Assembly (NCBI GenBank): GCA_900239685.1
Contig: OENT01000104.1
Coordinates: forward strand, 1-64,000
DNA length: 64,000 nucleotides
DNA from: Rotaria macrura
Taxonomy: Eukaryota; Rotifera; Eurotatoria; Philodinida; Philodinidae
Reading direction: 5' to 3'
The notes beneath the pieces were generated by a model. It was not told the origin of the DNA. It saw only the letters and a list, made by a program, of their open reading frames with translations, and did not search any database. Made by a program: the position numbers and the translations under genes. Below, one piece after another: positions 38,505-51,638 of this stretch (positions are counted from its first letter, which is position 1; every line of letters begins with the position of its first letter).

Positions 38505-38510
38505 AATAAA
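38505..38510 (+). terminator. candidate poly(A) signal of the PDZ gene
   Basis: AATAAA about 510 bases after the PDZ-gene stop, followed by a T-rich stretch. A second AATAAA lies at 38658-38663. Confidence 0.4.
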
Positions 38511-38712
38511 GTGTCTTTTTTTAATGTGTATCCAACAAATCCAATGTTTTTGCTAAGTATATGGACATAAATTTGAGTTTATATATGTATATATTAATAT
38601 CTCGTATGGAAATAATAATAGTTATAATTCATCGTTTTTAATGTTTTTTTTTTGCAAAATAAAATGGCACTCTTTCTCTCTTTGATTTTCTCACTCGAAA
38701 ACAAATGACCTT

Positions 38713-38718
<6 letters not shown>

Positions 38719-38751
<33 letters not shown>

Positions 38752-38774
38752 TATATATATATGTATATATATAC
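38719..38774. repeat. TA dinucleotide microsatellite
   Basis: A long (AT)n tract with single G interruptions, about 120 bases beyond the BET stop codon and so inside its 3' UTR or the intergenic gap. Confidence 0.85.
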
Positions 38775-38895
38775 GAACAAAACAAACATACACACACAAA
38801 AACAATAATCTATACATATGACAACAAGAAAAAAAGAAAAAAAATGAAATGAGCGAGATTACAAGAGAAAAGAGGGAAGTGTAAATACTGAATGA

Positions 38896-41800
38896 TTATC
38901 CGTTCATAAATGAAAAATCAACATCAGTATGACGATTAAATGGTAATGTTTGATTGAGTGCTTGACACTAAAACAAATCAAGACAGACAATCAAATTTGA
39001 TTAATATCATTGTATTTGATGTTTTTTTATTCATTCAATTCTTACTTCTCGACGTTTACGATCTTCTTCACGTCGTTTAGCAATCTCACGTTTTTGTCGT
39101 TGTTCATCATCGATATTCATTTCTTGTTGTGAGTGTAATGATGTTGCCATAGAATTTTGATGCATTGATGGAGGTGATGGAGATGTATCAGATAATGTTG
39201 TCGCAGAAGTTTGTTTTGTTGAATTACGAAATGTTGTGTCATTAATATGATTACCATTGGTTTCTCTGAAAGAGACAGTTCAAATTGTTTTTATACAGTC
39301 AAATGATTGAAAGTTTTCGAGACAAATGCTCAAATGCAATGATTTCTCTCTTCAGATGTGTGGAAAACTGTTAGGAATTAGAAAGTCAGTCTATTGACAT
39401 TCTAAGAGGTTCAATTACGAACGATTTAATACGTGCCTACAAGTTTCTATAAGTTTTCTGACAGTAATAGTAAATTAGAGGAAAAAGAAAAGGGAATGGG
39501 AAGATGTTCGTATAATTGCCACAAAACACATAATGAGCGCTTCACAATGAAATATTGAACCAAGTAGTTCTCGTATGAATCTGAGTTGTTTTTTTTTCTG
39601 GAATACTCAATTCAATTTTCTACAGAAACCATGAAGTGCGTGCCGAAATTCATTAAATGATTTCTATAGTAAATTGTAGAAACGTAATCACTTAACCCTT
39701 TCCAGTAAATATATGACAATCGTTTCATGAAGATTTGTTGTCTATCTATGGAACTGCTATTGGGAATGCATTAAATAAAGACACAAACATTAGGTAACAC
39801 TGGAAAAATAGGTGAGACCAACTGTCAACGGCATACATAGAAGATGACAACTCGGTCACCTATTACTGAAAATCATGAATTCTCTGGACGAGGGAAGTGA
39901 CAATAAGATAACAAAAAAAAACATGATGAATGCTCTCGCTTAATTTAGTCGATTCAGATGAGACGTATAATTTTCAGATTGATCGAATACGAACGATGCA
40001 CACCATAATCTAGAGGAAGTCTAACTTTAAGCAATGTCGAGAATGGCACAATCAACAATAAGATTCGATATGTTACAACCAATATTGAACCATATACAAA
40101 GAGGCGTTTCTGAATATACAGTAATTATTGATTGGCTTACACATTCTTAGAATGTTGAGCAGAATAGTGAAAGATAATGCAACAATTCCTGGAATGTGGA
40201 GTCTCAAATTTTTCATGCTGTATCAAGAAAGTTCATCAACTAGTGTCGATTGAAATCTGTTGACTGATCAAACTTCGAACAAATAATACTCAAGCAACTT
40301 GATTTGATACAGTGTGATCCCAAAATATTTTTAATTAGAGTAGTGGAAGTTTTTTCTATCCCAGAGATTATATGCGTACATAGAAGTGCTCACTTCCATA
40401 ATTTAATCAAGGCTACTTTTAAAAAAAAGTTAAATCTTAGGAATGAGAAATGGTTAGTTTCACGAAACATCTCTGTAAAATGTGTTTCTGCGGTCTTCTT
40501 TTCTAGTTTAAAGTTTAAATACATCGGTGGACTTACTTTCTAGATAATAAACGCGCTTGCTTTGCTTCATCTTCACGTTTTTTCGCTTCTTGTTCTTTGT
40601 ACAGTTTTTCCTAAATAGATAATGAGCGACGTCAATAAATTCGTTTCGTCATATTGACACTCGTTTTACTTGTTCCGCTTTGAGTTTAGCTTGTTTTTGA
40701 TATTGCACAAAACGATCTTGCGCTACTTTATCATCAGGTTTGACTGTTGATGATGTTGTTGTTGTACTAGCAGCTTTAGCAGCCAGTGATAAAAAGTTAT
40801 CTTTTCTTAATGAAGTAGCGCTAGCTAATTTTGATAGATTGGAGTCCTTCAAAAAAAAACGGATTTTAAAGTTTTATCCAAACATTAAATGGTTTTTTTT
40901 ATTGCATTTAACTTACCCGTTTCAATGGCTCATCATCAGCAGGTTGTTTTGTTGCTGGTGAAGTTCTCGGTACTGAATCATTTGAAAGGTCATCATCATT
41001 ACCACCCAAATGAAAATTGGCTCGTCGTTCAGTCGAATCATTCACTAAAATACAATACACTTAAGTGTACGCAAAAATATTCTTAATTTTAATTTACCAG
41101 TATTGCCACCATCAACTATTGTTCTACCTGTATCTTCTGAAGTACAAATACAAATGAGAAATCATCTATATTAACTATAAATTTACCTTTTCTCTTTGTA
41201 AGCTGATCGATACTGGTTTCAACATTTGTAATTCTCTATTATGAGAAAAAAAGATATTTACTTAAATTTTGTTTAGTAATATTAATATTGTAAAGCAACA
41301 TGGCCTAATCATTACGTTCTAATATTCAAAGATTTCATATGAATTTTTTTTCTGTTAACTAGATCTTCCAGAGCTACGAATCTAAAAATTTCGGATACAA
41401 GGGAGTACTTCTCAATGTCTTATATCTAATCTGCATAGTTTTGGTCACAGTGATAGATATAGCATTTTCGCAAGTACTGAATTCCTGTTTTCAACTAAAG
41501 ACAAGATCAGTAAGAGTGTCCTGATAGAAGCGATGCTCCCAGCCATACTACATCTAAGGAAACAAACTCATAGCAAGTGTATACGACATGATACTGATTG
41601 AAAGTGTTTAAATTTTAATCGGATTAATTACGTATTCAATTATTAGAATAGGTTTCATTTTCAAAAAAATATGTCAATCTTTCCTGATGGAAAATCACAC
41701 CGTGAGGAATAAATTGTAGGTATACAATAAATAATTTATATGAATTCTTTGAATAGCTAAATTAGTTCATCGAAGTAGACCGAAAGAAACAAAAAGAAAA

Positions 41801-41978
41801 TCTTTTTGTTGATCCAACACCACCTTTCATCTACTCACCTGATCTTTTGCTTTTGTTGTTAGAGCAGCTCCATTAGCAGCTGATTTGATTTCGTCGGTGC
41901 CTAAATAAATCATCGTTATTTTTAACATATTGACTACTGCTTTTTGACTATTTCATGAATACACACACATACACACAC

Positions 41979-42010
<32 letters not shown>

Positions 42011-45000
42011 GTATGGTATATATATATTATATGTATCTATGTTTGCTGACCGTATCGACAGATCCTTTTGAATTATGAAACGCAAGCCGTTTTTATCAGT
42101 ATTTTTTCAATCATTTTATTCCTTTTTTGTTCGACTGAATTTCTTTTGGGTTATGTGGTTTTTTTTTCGAGATAGATATAGAAAGAAAACGAGCCACAAA
42201 TATACGCGCGGTGTATACAGGTTAAATTGTTTTAGCTCTAACGTACGACACGTAAAAAAAAGAAAAACGAAACAAACTAATAGTAACACACAATACTGGT
42301 TCGCATAAGTTCGGACCCGGATTATAATAATTCGTCGAATATCGACAGTTACGAATTCTTTTTTTCAAATGCTTTTATATACGGAAGGGTTCATGTACAC
42401 GTTCATGATCTCAATGATACATAGAGATAGAAAGATGCCACTGTATATATGTATATAGAAACAAGAAAAAAAAAACAAAAACAAAGATATTTGTACAAGA
42501 AACACATGAACACATTTAAAGGAAAAAAATGAAAACAAAATTCATCATTCTGTGTGAATATTTTCATAGAGTGAAAAATCAAAGAGAAATAGTTGCTTTT
42601 GTTCCAAAAACAGAAAAAAAACAAACAGAAGGGAAATTAAAATTTCATGACCCAACGGCATCTTTTTTGTTTTTTGTGCCTATGATATAAGCGCAATTGA
42701 CAATTGAATGCATGCATATCAACATACTAAGACAAATAATTATCATCAAAAGAAAGAAAAAATTAGAAAGAAATTTTGCCGAACAAACAATTCTTGAATT
42801 TTAGTTTTTGTTTCCCGTTTCATTTCTCAACAAGGATCTGTCGAACAGCAGCAGACTATTTCTCTTTTCATTTCTCGTCTCTCGTGAGATTGGACAAAAC
42901 AAAAACAGATGAAAAACATAATTCAAGAGACAATATATGAATGAGAGAAAATGAATAAAAAAAAGAAAAAAAAGTAGATTGAGAAGGAAAAAAAAAGATT
43001 TGCTAAAGATATATATTATAATGCAGATCATCTAACCTGACTCGGAGTCAGTGTCGTCTCCATTGCGTGATGAATCAGAATCGCTTTCTGATGCTGAACT
43101 ATCACTTAAACGTTTCGATGATATTGCTGCAGCTGTTGCTGTTAATGGATGTGTCGAAGGAGCATTGATAAGACCAGCTGTAGCACCAATTGAATTAAAA
43201 TTTGATGAATCTAAAGAAGAAAAAGATAAATGTCAAGGAAATCAAACAAATTATAGATTGAATTTCAATAGCGAACCTCGTTTTGTCAATGAACTAGCAG
43301 ATGCTTGTTTAGTTTTAGTACCGAGTTGTGTTTGCACTTTTTCGAGTCGTTTTTGTATTTCTTCTTTTTTCTGTGCATTTTGAGCTTTGACAAAATTACG
43401 TTTTTCAAGATTAGCTAAAAAGAGTAGCATAATTTCAGATCTTGTTTTATTATGTGATCGTTCGTATAATGAACTACTCAGTTTAATTAGGTTTATGACG
43501 TAGGGAAGAATCTAACAAAGAAATACAAGTTATATTTGGAGTCTGTACTCTCTGAATTAGTTGGTTAGAAAGGTGCAATAATGAAACTAGTTTAATATTG
43601 TAGTGTCAGATGGTTTCTATTTTCGCAATGTATAAGTTTCGTATGTCTTATGTTGTTGCACAAGACGTATTCATGACGGCGTATAGATCAATGCAATCAT
43701 AATATGGGAACTTTTGACAAGCAACTGTTGTATTCATTAAATATGATCTATGTATTAGGTTTTCACGAACAACAAGAAAGCTAATTTTGTTTCTAGTGGC
43801 TTTGTGAAAAAGCACAACTATACGATCTTCGTGAAAGACATTCATCAACTATTTCAATTCATATGATACATCATAGTAACAAGTCAAAGTCTATGTCATA
43901 CTCAAAACCATTAGTATGTACATATCTTTGGTATGCTTATCCCAAGCAGACAAAAGTTTTCAAAAACACGTTTAAGCGCTCAAAAATGGACGTGCTTGGG
44001 TGGCAATCAACGTCCCCGATTGTGAGTGAAAAACGCTCATTTCCCCACCTTCTTGTGCGTTTAATCGCGTTTTTAGTCAAAAAACGCTTATAAGTGCATA
44101 AGAAAAAGAGAAAAAGTGATCGTTTACTTCATAGTCGTTATAAATGACCAGATCATAAAGAGAATTCTTAAGTATTAATATGACCGTCCACTATTTCTCT
44201 TATTTTTTATGCATTTACAAGCGTTTTTTGACTGGAAACGCGATTAAACACACAAGGTGGGGAAATGAGCGTTTTTTACTCAATTTCGGGAACGTCAATT
44301 GCCATCCAAACACGTCCACTCACCTAGATTATCCGTCCATTTTCGGGCGCTTAAACGCGTTTTTGAAAAATTTTGTCTGCTTGAGATATGCTAACATGTT
44401 GATATTAGAATAGAACTCATTATGATAACTCAGGAAATAACTCATTCTTGCTTTATGAAAATTTAAGTTTCTACTGGAAAAGTTTACATAGTATTATATG
44501 TACTAACTATAATCAATAGATTTTTGACAGGGTTCTGCGACTCTCATCACTTAGAGAATATGTTCAATTTCAACAGTTAGCGTATATCTGATGATTTTCC
44601 TCGTGATGAAACTTCTTATGAAATAAGTGTTAATAACAGAGGTGTGCAAAACTGAAACTTTACAATCAAAATCCTGTCAACACTTCAAAAAGAAATATTC
44701 CGAACGATGAGAAATGTAGATTTCTATGTAAGTTTCTTTCAATTGCAATTTCATCTAGATAGCTAAGCTAAAGTACACTTTCTGGTTTCGCCTATAACAT
44801 CTCGATCTATAATTCGGTAACATGTTAAACAGAACAAAAGAAAGTAATAGGATATTGTTTTTCACCTGCTGATGTTGTTGTTTTTGCTGTTGTTTTCTCT
44901 ATTGACATGAAAATAAATGTAGAAAAGAAAACGAGCGTATTTCATTTTCTATTTACCAGATGGATTTGTTTGTTTACGTGGTTTTCTTTTAAGAACTTGA

Positions 45001-48000
45001 TTAACATATGCTTCTAATTCACGTAATGTTCCTGGATTGAGCATTTCAAAATCGATTTCCATTTCATCTGGACTTGAATCACGTAATGATGGTTCTCGAC
45101 GATGTATAATCTTAGCGGAAAGAAAAACAAACAGCATGCTCTTCTGGGTAAAGTAAAAAATTGTTGTATCAAATACCTCAACAACAGGACCAAGTTTTTC
45201 ACTCGGCAAGTTATTAATATCAAGACTAAGTTGACGTTTTTCCTCATAAGTCATTGGCTTCGGCTTCTCTTCAGTTTCAATATCGAATGTTGAGATTGTT
45301 GGTTGAACATTCATATTTGACTGAGTTGCTTGTGGATTGGCTTTCTTAGGTGGTCTAAATAAGAATGTAATGGGGCATAAGTATTGAAATATCTTCAATG
45401 CCACTTTTATGTTTGTTCTACTAACCGTTTAGGCTGTGCACCAGCAGCACGACTTCCTTTACCAGGACCACGGCCAGCTAGACCAGCACCAATACCAGTC
45501 ATCGGTGGTGTAGGTTTAACTGGCTGTGTTGCTTTGATAACGTTGGAATCGGCAACAAGATATTGACCCGAATGGATATTACTAAATTGACTTGTACCAT
45601 TCGGTGCAGCAGGTACATTACTTGTTGAATATCCTGTTGATGGTGTTGGCGTAAGCAAGCCTGCAATAGAAGAATTTTCTTTTTTCCTGGCAGCCATTGT
45701 TCCACTTGAATTACGTGTAGCTGTGGGCGGTATAGAAGACTGTTGTGCATTGGTAGGAGGATTCGGTGGTAATAAAGATGAATGTGTTGATAATAATGAT
45801 GTAAAACGATTTTGATCATTGTTTGAGTTTGAAATCATGGATGTTGCAGTTGTTGGTGGTAGTGCATTGTTCAGTGTAGATGTTTGTCGAGATCCTCGAA
45901 CTTTGGTTTTGTTTCGCTTGACTTTTGTTTTACGTTTACGATGTACTGTAAGACGATCATTTTCTCGTTGAATTAATTGATTTATTGTGTCACCAAAGAC
46001 TTTCAACTATATATTTATAAGATTTAATAGTCAATAATCAAATTTAAATGAAGAACTTATTTACTTGATCTTGAAGAACACGTAATTGTCTTAACGTATT
46101 TTCATCATTCGTTTGCATATCATCGCCAGAACTTTCATCTGTTGATACGCCCTCATCAGAATTGGTTATCGTAGATGTTTGTGGTATACTACTACTAATA
46201 TTACTATGGTTTTTGGATGAATTGCGACTACGTTTTCGTGCTGGTGGTGCTGACGACGGTACAGGACCATTATTTCGTACGGCACTAGCTGATGATGAAG
46301 ATGATATTGGTGCTGGTGCTGGTGTTGGTGCAGGCGCTGGTGTTGGTGTTGGCGCTGGTGGTGGTGGGGGTGGCAGTGGTGGTGGTAGTGTTGGTTCAGT
46401 TTTAACAATTGGTGTTGCTGGTTCATCGGGTAATTTCGCATATTTATTTTCAAACATTTGCTGTAATAAAAATCAATTAAATGTGAAATGTAGTACATCG
46501 AATCATAACATATAGAGTTGAGTCAGTTTATAGAACCTCTTCAGAATCTTTCGGAATCTAGGAGAAAAATGTCGAGAAACTGTTGTGAACTCTTTTGATC
46601 ATATAGATCTCAAATGAAGGACGTGGAACGGATGTAAGAATCGCAATTCTGAGATAATCTTCTCATAGTGATATGCTATACAAAAATTCGATGACTCGAA
46701 TCATTCTGGCAAAAATAGGGTGTAGAGTGACTTTTTTTATTGCACGATACCATTCTTAGAACTTAGGACGAAGAAAATTATATCAGTTATTAAAACATTT
46801 TAAGGAATTTTATGGAAAAATTGGTTTATCTCTGGCAACTTACTTCTGAAATCTAAAAAGTTAGATTGCATTACTTCAAAAGTGTTGAATCTACATGTGT
46901 TAGCATGCATTAAAAAACTCATTCTAACTTTTTTTTAATTTCATTTTTTGACACAAGATCAGATAGTCAGACAAAAACCGTACGAATAAGAAATACAACA
47001 TTTTAAATTAGGCGAAATCTACTCATTCATGTCGAAAAATTGGTGTTTTATTCGTCATGTCTTAGATAATCGACAAATCAGTATTGTGAAAGTATAATGA
47101 AACATCCTTTGAAGCTTTTCTCCATTCAATCCATCTGACATGTTACTGATATCCGATCCGAGAATGTATGTCGATAAAAATATCTCGTAATGATGTAAAT
47201 AGTATTTACTCCGTTATTAAAATAGTAAGTGATAGCATAGTGAAAAACTATGTCCCTGATATAAATCGAGTAAAACAATCCCTCTATCACCAAGAACCAC
47301 ACATTTCATATTTCGATGCCTCCAGGCATTGTGCTAAGAGTTTTTTCGTATATTTCTCTTTCATCTAACATACATCTCAATGAACAATGACTATTCCGTT
47401 TATTTCCGCGAGATTTAAGATTCAATTACATAGACTTTTCCGAACGACGTAGGTACATAAGTAACAAATATCAAGCAATTGTTTTCTATATAGCTTCGTA
47501 TTGATCGAATTAGTCAGACTCCAGAGTTTCATATAAATAGAAAAAGAACTCTTTCTTCTTTTCTTATCAATATTGCATGACTCACGAAAAGATAACATTT
47601 TTATTCATAAAAAAAAACGATTGTCTTCATCTTATGAAAATCCTCACGCATCAATCACAGAAAAAAGTAGTTTCTTTTACCTCAACCTTCTTACACATTG
47701 CTACAACATCTGTATTAGGTCCATTATAAAGATAACAATTGCTAAATATTAGTCTAACATCAGTAGCGAATTCATCCGGCGATGCATATTCACGATTTTC
47801 GAGTTTTTTCTAAATGAAAATGAAATTAGTGTTTAAATAGATAAAAATGAATTCGATTATTCTTTTTTTCTTTCTTGTTAGTAATCATACTTTTACTGTT
47901 CCAAGATCCATTGGTTTTTTAATTATTTGATAATAATCTGGTAGATTAAGATGTTCAACATCGACAGGTTCAGCGAATGGCCAAACAAACGCCTTAGCGA

Positions 48001-51000
48001 AACAAAGACAAAAATCGATGTAATTTTATCATAGGATTTTTCTTTTACCGCATTCTTCTTGTTTAATAAATCTTTAATAATACTGACACAAAATTTTAAC
48101 TGTTCCGTCATACGACCTTTCGATCGCATAATCTGTGACTAAATGAAAATGTTTGTTAAAATACGTTTTGCTTTGAAAAACATCATTATTTAATATCTTA
48201 CGTCGTATGATTCAATAGAAAAACTACTATCATATTTCGTTCTTTTGAATGGTCCACTAACACTATTCGTACGTCTTGTTGCACTATCACGTCTAGCAGT
48301 TATTTTATTTTGATCATTATTAGTTGTATCATCAGTCATGTCACCTTTTCGTTTGGCACCCTTAAACAAAAATATAAGAGATAGAATTGGATTTAGTTGG
48401 ATTTTTCTTTTTCAATACTGTTGTTGATGTATCAATTGTTGTGTCACTTGCACTCTTAGTTGCTGGTGATGGATTTGTACGTATTGCAGTATTTGGCATC
48501 GATTGTGATGATGCTGGTGGTGACATTGATTGACCACTGTGATCAATATGATTTGAATTAAGATTTGTTGGAGAAAATGGTGACGTTACGCCACTTGGAT
48601 TCGTTGCTGAGGATGAACGATGTCGAGATAAAACATTCGTACTACTTGAATATGAACTATTGACTATTGTAGCACGTGTTGCCATTGATGGAGTCGATGG
48701 AGATGCTACTAAATTAAATAAAGACTATAGTCAAGCTTTTCTCATTTATATAGTGTTCTTTTTGTCTATGATCCTTCTACGATGAATCCTCGATGGAATT
48801 ACATTGTAGGCGATTGCGTTTTTCTTTTGTTTGAAAGACTAAGCGAATACTAATGTACGTTTTTTTTCACAATAATTATTATTCAAAAATGCACGCTTAT
48901 TGATAGATGAACATTTTTCGAGTGGTTGAATTTGTTATTCTCTTTCTTTCGCATTAAGAGGAGGAAGACTTTGAAAAAAAAAGTGGTATACACATAAAAT
49001 TTCGAACCAAAGAAGAAACTGCCATAAGGCTTTACCGACAGACACGATGTATGTAAACTTGTAAGAAAATAATTTCTTCCTATATTGGCGTATGTCTCAC
49101 CGACTAATATTGAGTATGTATGGCATGTCATAGATGGCACTACCTATCAACTATATGCAAGAGAGTTTAATGATGCATACCATATATATATATATATATA
49201 TACATTATATAATTTCCGTACGATGACCTAATATCTCAGTGTCGATCGGAAAATTTTAGGCAATTTAGAAGCTACTATTCAATGATTGAATTTCCAGCGT
49301 AAGTAATTTCAAGCTGTTGAAAAAAAAACAACTCTTAAAAGCAGTAGTCGAACTCCGTCGATACAGCATAATTGGATAGTCAAAAAACACTCCCTCTATT
49401 GTAAAAATAGTCTACAGTAGTTTTCTAACATCTAATACTTTTGTTTAATCTCACATGATAGTAATAACATTTTCTATAAGAGGTACTTGATATAATATGT
49501 GAAAATAATATTTGAATATTTTGAATGACATTGTTAGTTAATTTTGTTTCTTGTCTACAGAAAAAAAGGACACAAGGAAATAGATCGAAGCGGACCCCAT
49601 TGTCGATAGGGCAGACGTAAATTTTAAAATTCATCGTTTTGGACTAATTTCCTTTCTTTGAGAACATCAAAGTGGGGAAATCAAAAGAGAAAAATGATGA
49701 TTTCAATGTACTGTCATCGAACCTTCCCACACGAGGTAAAACACATCGTTTGTTTTTCTTTCTTCAAATACTTATGTCACATTTCATAACAAACAGCTCT
49801 TATCGAATTTTTTTTCTTCTATGATGTAATTTAGAGGTAATAGTTTTCGAAACGAAGTACTTTAGACTTATTATCTTGACAGAATATTTCGTATGAATCC
49901 ACTTTAATGATTGATTAGCTGTACTAAATCTCTACTGAGCTTAGATTTCCTATGAGAAAGCTCAGCTAGCACAGAAAATTTCGTAATAATTTCAAGATCA
50001 ATATTCAGTACAACCACGATCCTTACGTGATAAACCACAAATGACTGTTCGTATGAGAATTCATATGAATTTGACGTTTTATATATTGGAAGAGACATTT
50101 TTGAATAATCAAGATTTGCTGATGCTACTGTCTACGAATGTTGGAAAACATTTGTACAGAACACTGGAATTCATCTCATGCAAAAATAAGTTTTTTATCC
50201 AACTGAGAGTAATGATTCTATCTCGTGGAAAATCGTTCATATAAATCGACTAACAGGGATTTCGAACAAGGGATTCTTTATTTTTCAACTGTACACTTAT
50301 CGATTTGTTGTAGTGGGTTTTTTTAACGTACCATAATAAAAATAAAAGAATTTTCTAAGTAAAATAATTCTAGAAAAATCTGATGTTCCATGCATACATT
50401 CCTTGCTATATGATGTTGTTATGAAATGATATCAGATAGAATCAACGTTGCCTTTGACTATATATCAACAGTGATTAGAATTCTATGTGAAATATGGAAT
50501 CCATGGAAATAAAAACCAGATTGCTCTAATATCTTAATGAAGTTTCAATATGATTATAATGTCATCAATACGTAGTAAAGATACAATGTGGAAATGGTAA
50601 GTCTCGATAGTGCTTCTGAGGGGTCATTACCCTGAGCAAAAAGATATGATTTCTATAATACCGAATAACATATTCACGAAGTTAGACAAAATAGGTAAAA
50701 GGATTGAGTCGAATATATGATGAATAACCAATTTTTTCTCCTCTCTCTTACTTTCATAGAAAAAAAACGATACGTAGGCATTTCGATGATTGATGTAACA
50801 ACGTGGAAACTCAACGTCTAACGTGTCTACTCAGATTTCTGATAACCATAAAATGAATCGTTAACTACATACATGGTGAGTTTAAATTTTCGCTTGGTGT
50901 TGACGGTGAAATAACTGATACTGATAAATTTCCTGGTCCAAGACCTTTCGATGCAGTTGTTTTCGTTGCATGAGGTACAATTTCAATTTCCTAGATAGAA

Positions 51001-51638
51001 CAAATTTTATATACTAGTAATTAATAAAAAGAATATTGTCATCTTACATCTGACGGCATTTCAGCTAATTTTTCATAGAAAACTTTTTCAAGCGTTGCAC
51101 CCATAATGACAACATCCTTGCAAAGTAAAAGTAAAACGAAACAGTTACTGTTTTTTTTTCCATTTAATTTCACTTATTTACTTCGCCTGGTTTATTATAC
51201 AAATAACAATCTGTGAACATCATGTTTAAATCTGATACACATTCTTTAGCACTATAGTAATAATTAGTTTCGAGACGTTTCTTAATTGTACCAAGATCCA
51301 TGGGATATTTGACGATTTTGTGATAATCCTTAGAAGGAAAAAAAAAGTCATGTTGAATTTTCACTTCCATCAGAAAATGAAACATACAGGTAAATGTAAT
51401 TTAGCAGCATTGACTGGCTTTTGAAATGGCCAAGAAAATTCATGCTTCCATAAAGTTTTAAATAAAACCTTGGACATAAATTGTAGTTGATTTGTCTGAC
51501 GGCCACGTTTCGATGCTGATATATGTGGTACTTTTATGGGATTCGTATTTGTTGTCTATTGAAGGATAAACGAAAATAATTGTTTTTAAAAAGAAACTTT
51601 AGCATGTCTGATTAAAAAAAAGTCAAATTCACCTTCAT
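38896..51638 (-). CDS. BRD4: BET family double-bromodomain protein (BRD2/3/4, fsh type)
   Basis: A chromatin reader of acetylated histones. Twenty-five exons in phase, 1250 aa: 51638-51633, 51555-51388, 51328-51182, 51116-51048, 50990-50873, 48708-48419, 48360-48202, 48138-48049, 47992-47891, 47809-47681, 46460-46065, 46006-45426, 45354-45177, 45110-44957, 44898-44866, 43414-43277, 43210-43037, 41900-41839, 41235-41187, 41136-41098, 41044-40917, 40846-40670, 40610-40537, 39265-39046, 38967-38896. Bromodomain 1 has WPF at 44-46 and acetyl-lysine Asn103 ('YLYNKPGE'); bromodomain 2 has WPF at 353-355 and Asn412 ('YLYNGP'). A basic 'AKRKGD' lies between them. The ET domain (about 783-855) shows '[14 protein letters not shown]' and '[20 protein letters not shown]'. 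A '[10 protein letters not shown]' helix, acidic '[13 protein letters not shown]' and a long Lys/Arg/Glu C-terminal tail follow. Invertebrates usually have one BET gene, so the BRD4 label means family, not strict orthology. Confidence 0.97.
41961..42030. repeat. compound AC/AT/TATG microsatellite in BET intron
   Basis: (AC)n passing into (AT)n and then (GTAT)n within the 1.1-kb intron between BET exons 17 and 18. It has no gene-like content. Confidence 0.85.
43940..44386. mobile_element. foldback/MITE element in BET intron 15
   Basis: Long imperfect terminal inverted repeats: the left arm 43940-44110 (171 bp) starts TCCCAAGCAGAC, and the right arm 44197-44386 (190 bp) read inward starts TCTCAAGCAGAC. 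The arms remain similar throughout (shared CAAAAACACGTTTAAGCG-like, AAAAACGCTCATTTCCCCACC and TTTAATCGCGTTT blocks), with one insertion of about 19 bp in the right arm. The loop is 86 bp. The flanks are TATGCTTA (43932-43939) and TATGCTAA (44387-44394), an 8-bp duplication with one difference, so a hAT-type mechanism is plausible. The two open frames here are the arms themselves. It sits harmlessly in the intron between exons 15 and 16. Confidence 0.85.
49181..49202. repeat. TA microsatellite in BET intron 5
   Basis: An (AT)11-like tract inside the 2.2-kb intron between BET exons 5 and 6, the largest intron of that gene. I see nothing else coding in this intron. Confidence 0.8.

Noticed and set aside
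43863..44413. Two + ORFs of about 77 codons between BET exons 15 and 16
   Set aside because: They are largely the two arms of the foldback element; their similarity comes from the inverted repeat, not from coding constraint.
45499..46515. Gly-rich and His-rich frames around 45.5-46.5 kb
   Set aside because: They are alternative frames of BET exons 11 and 12 (Pro/Ala and Ser-rich linker). The BET frame is continuous through both splice junctions.
48362..48418. BET exon 6 reading through to a stop (KKKNPTKSN...)
   Set aside because: The segment is a 58-nt intron: GTATTG donor, TTTAAG acceptor, and the next exon continues with the conserved 'AKRKGD' motif.
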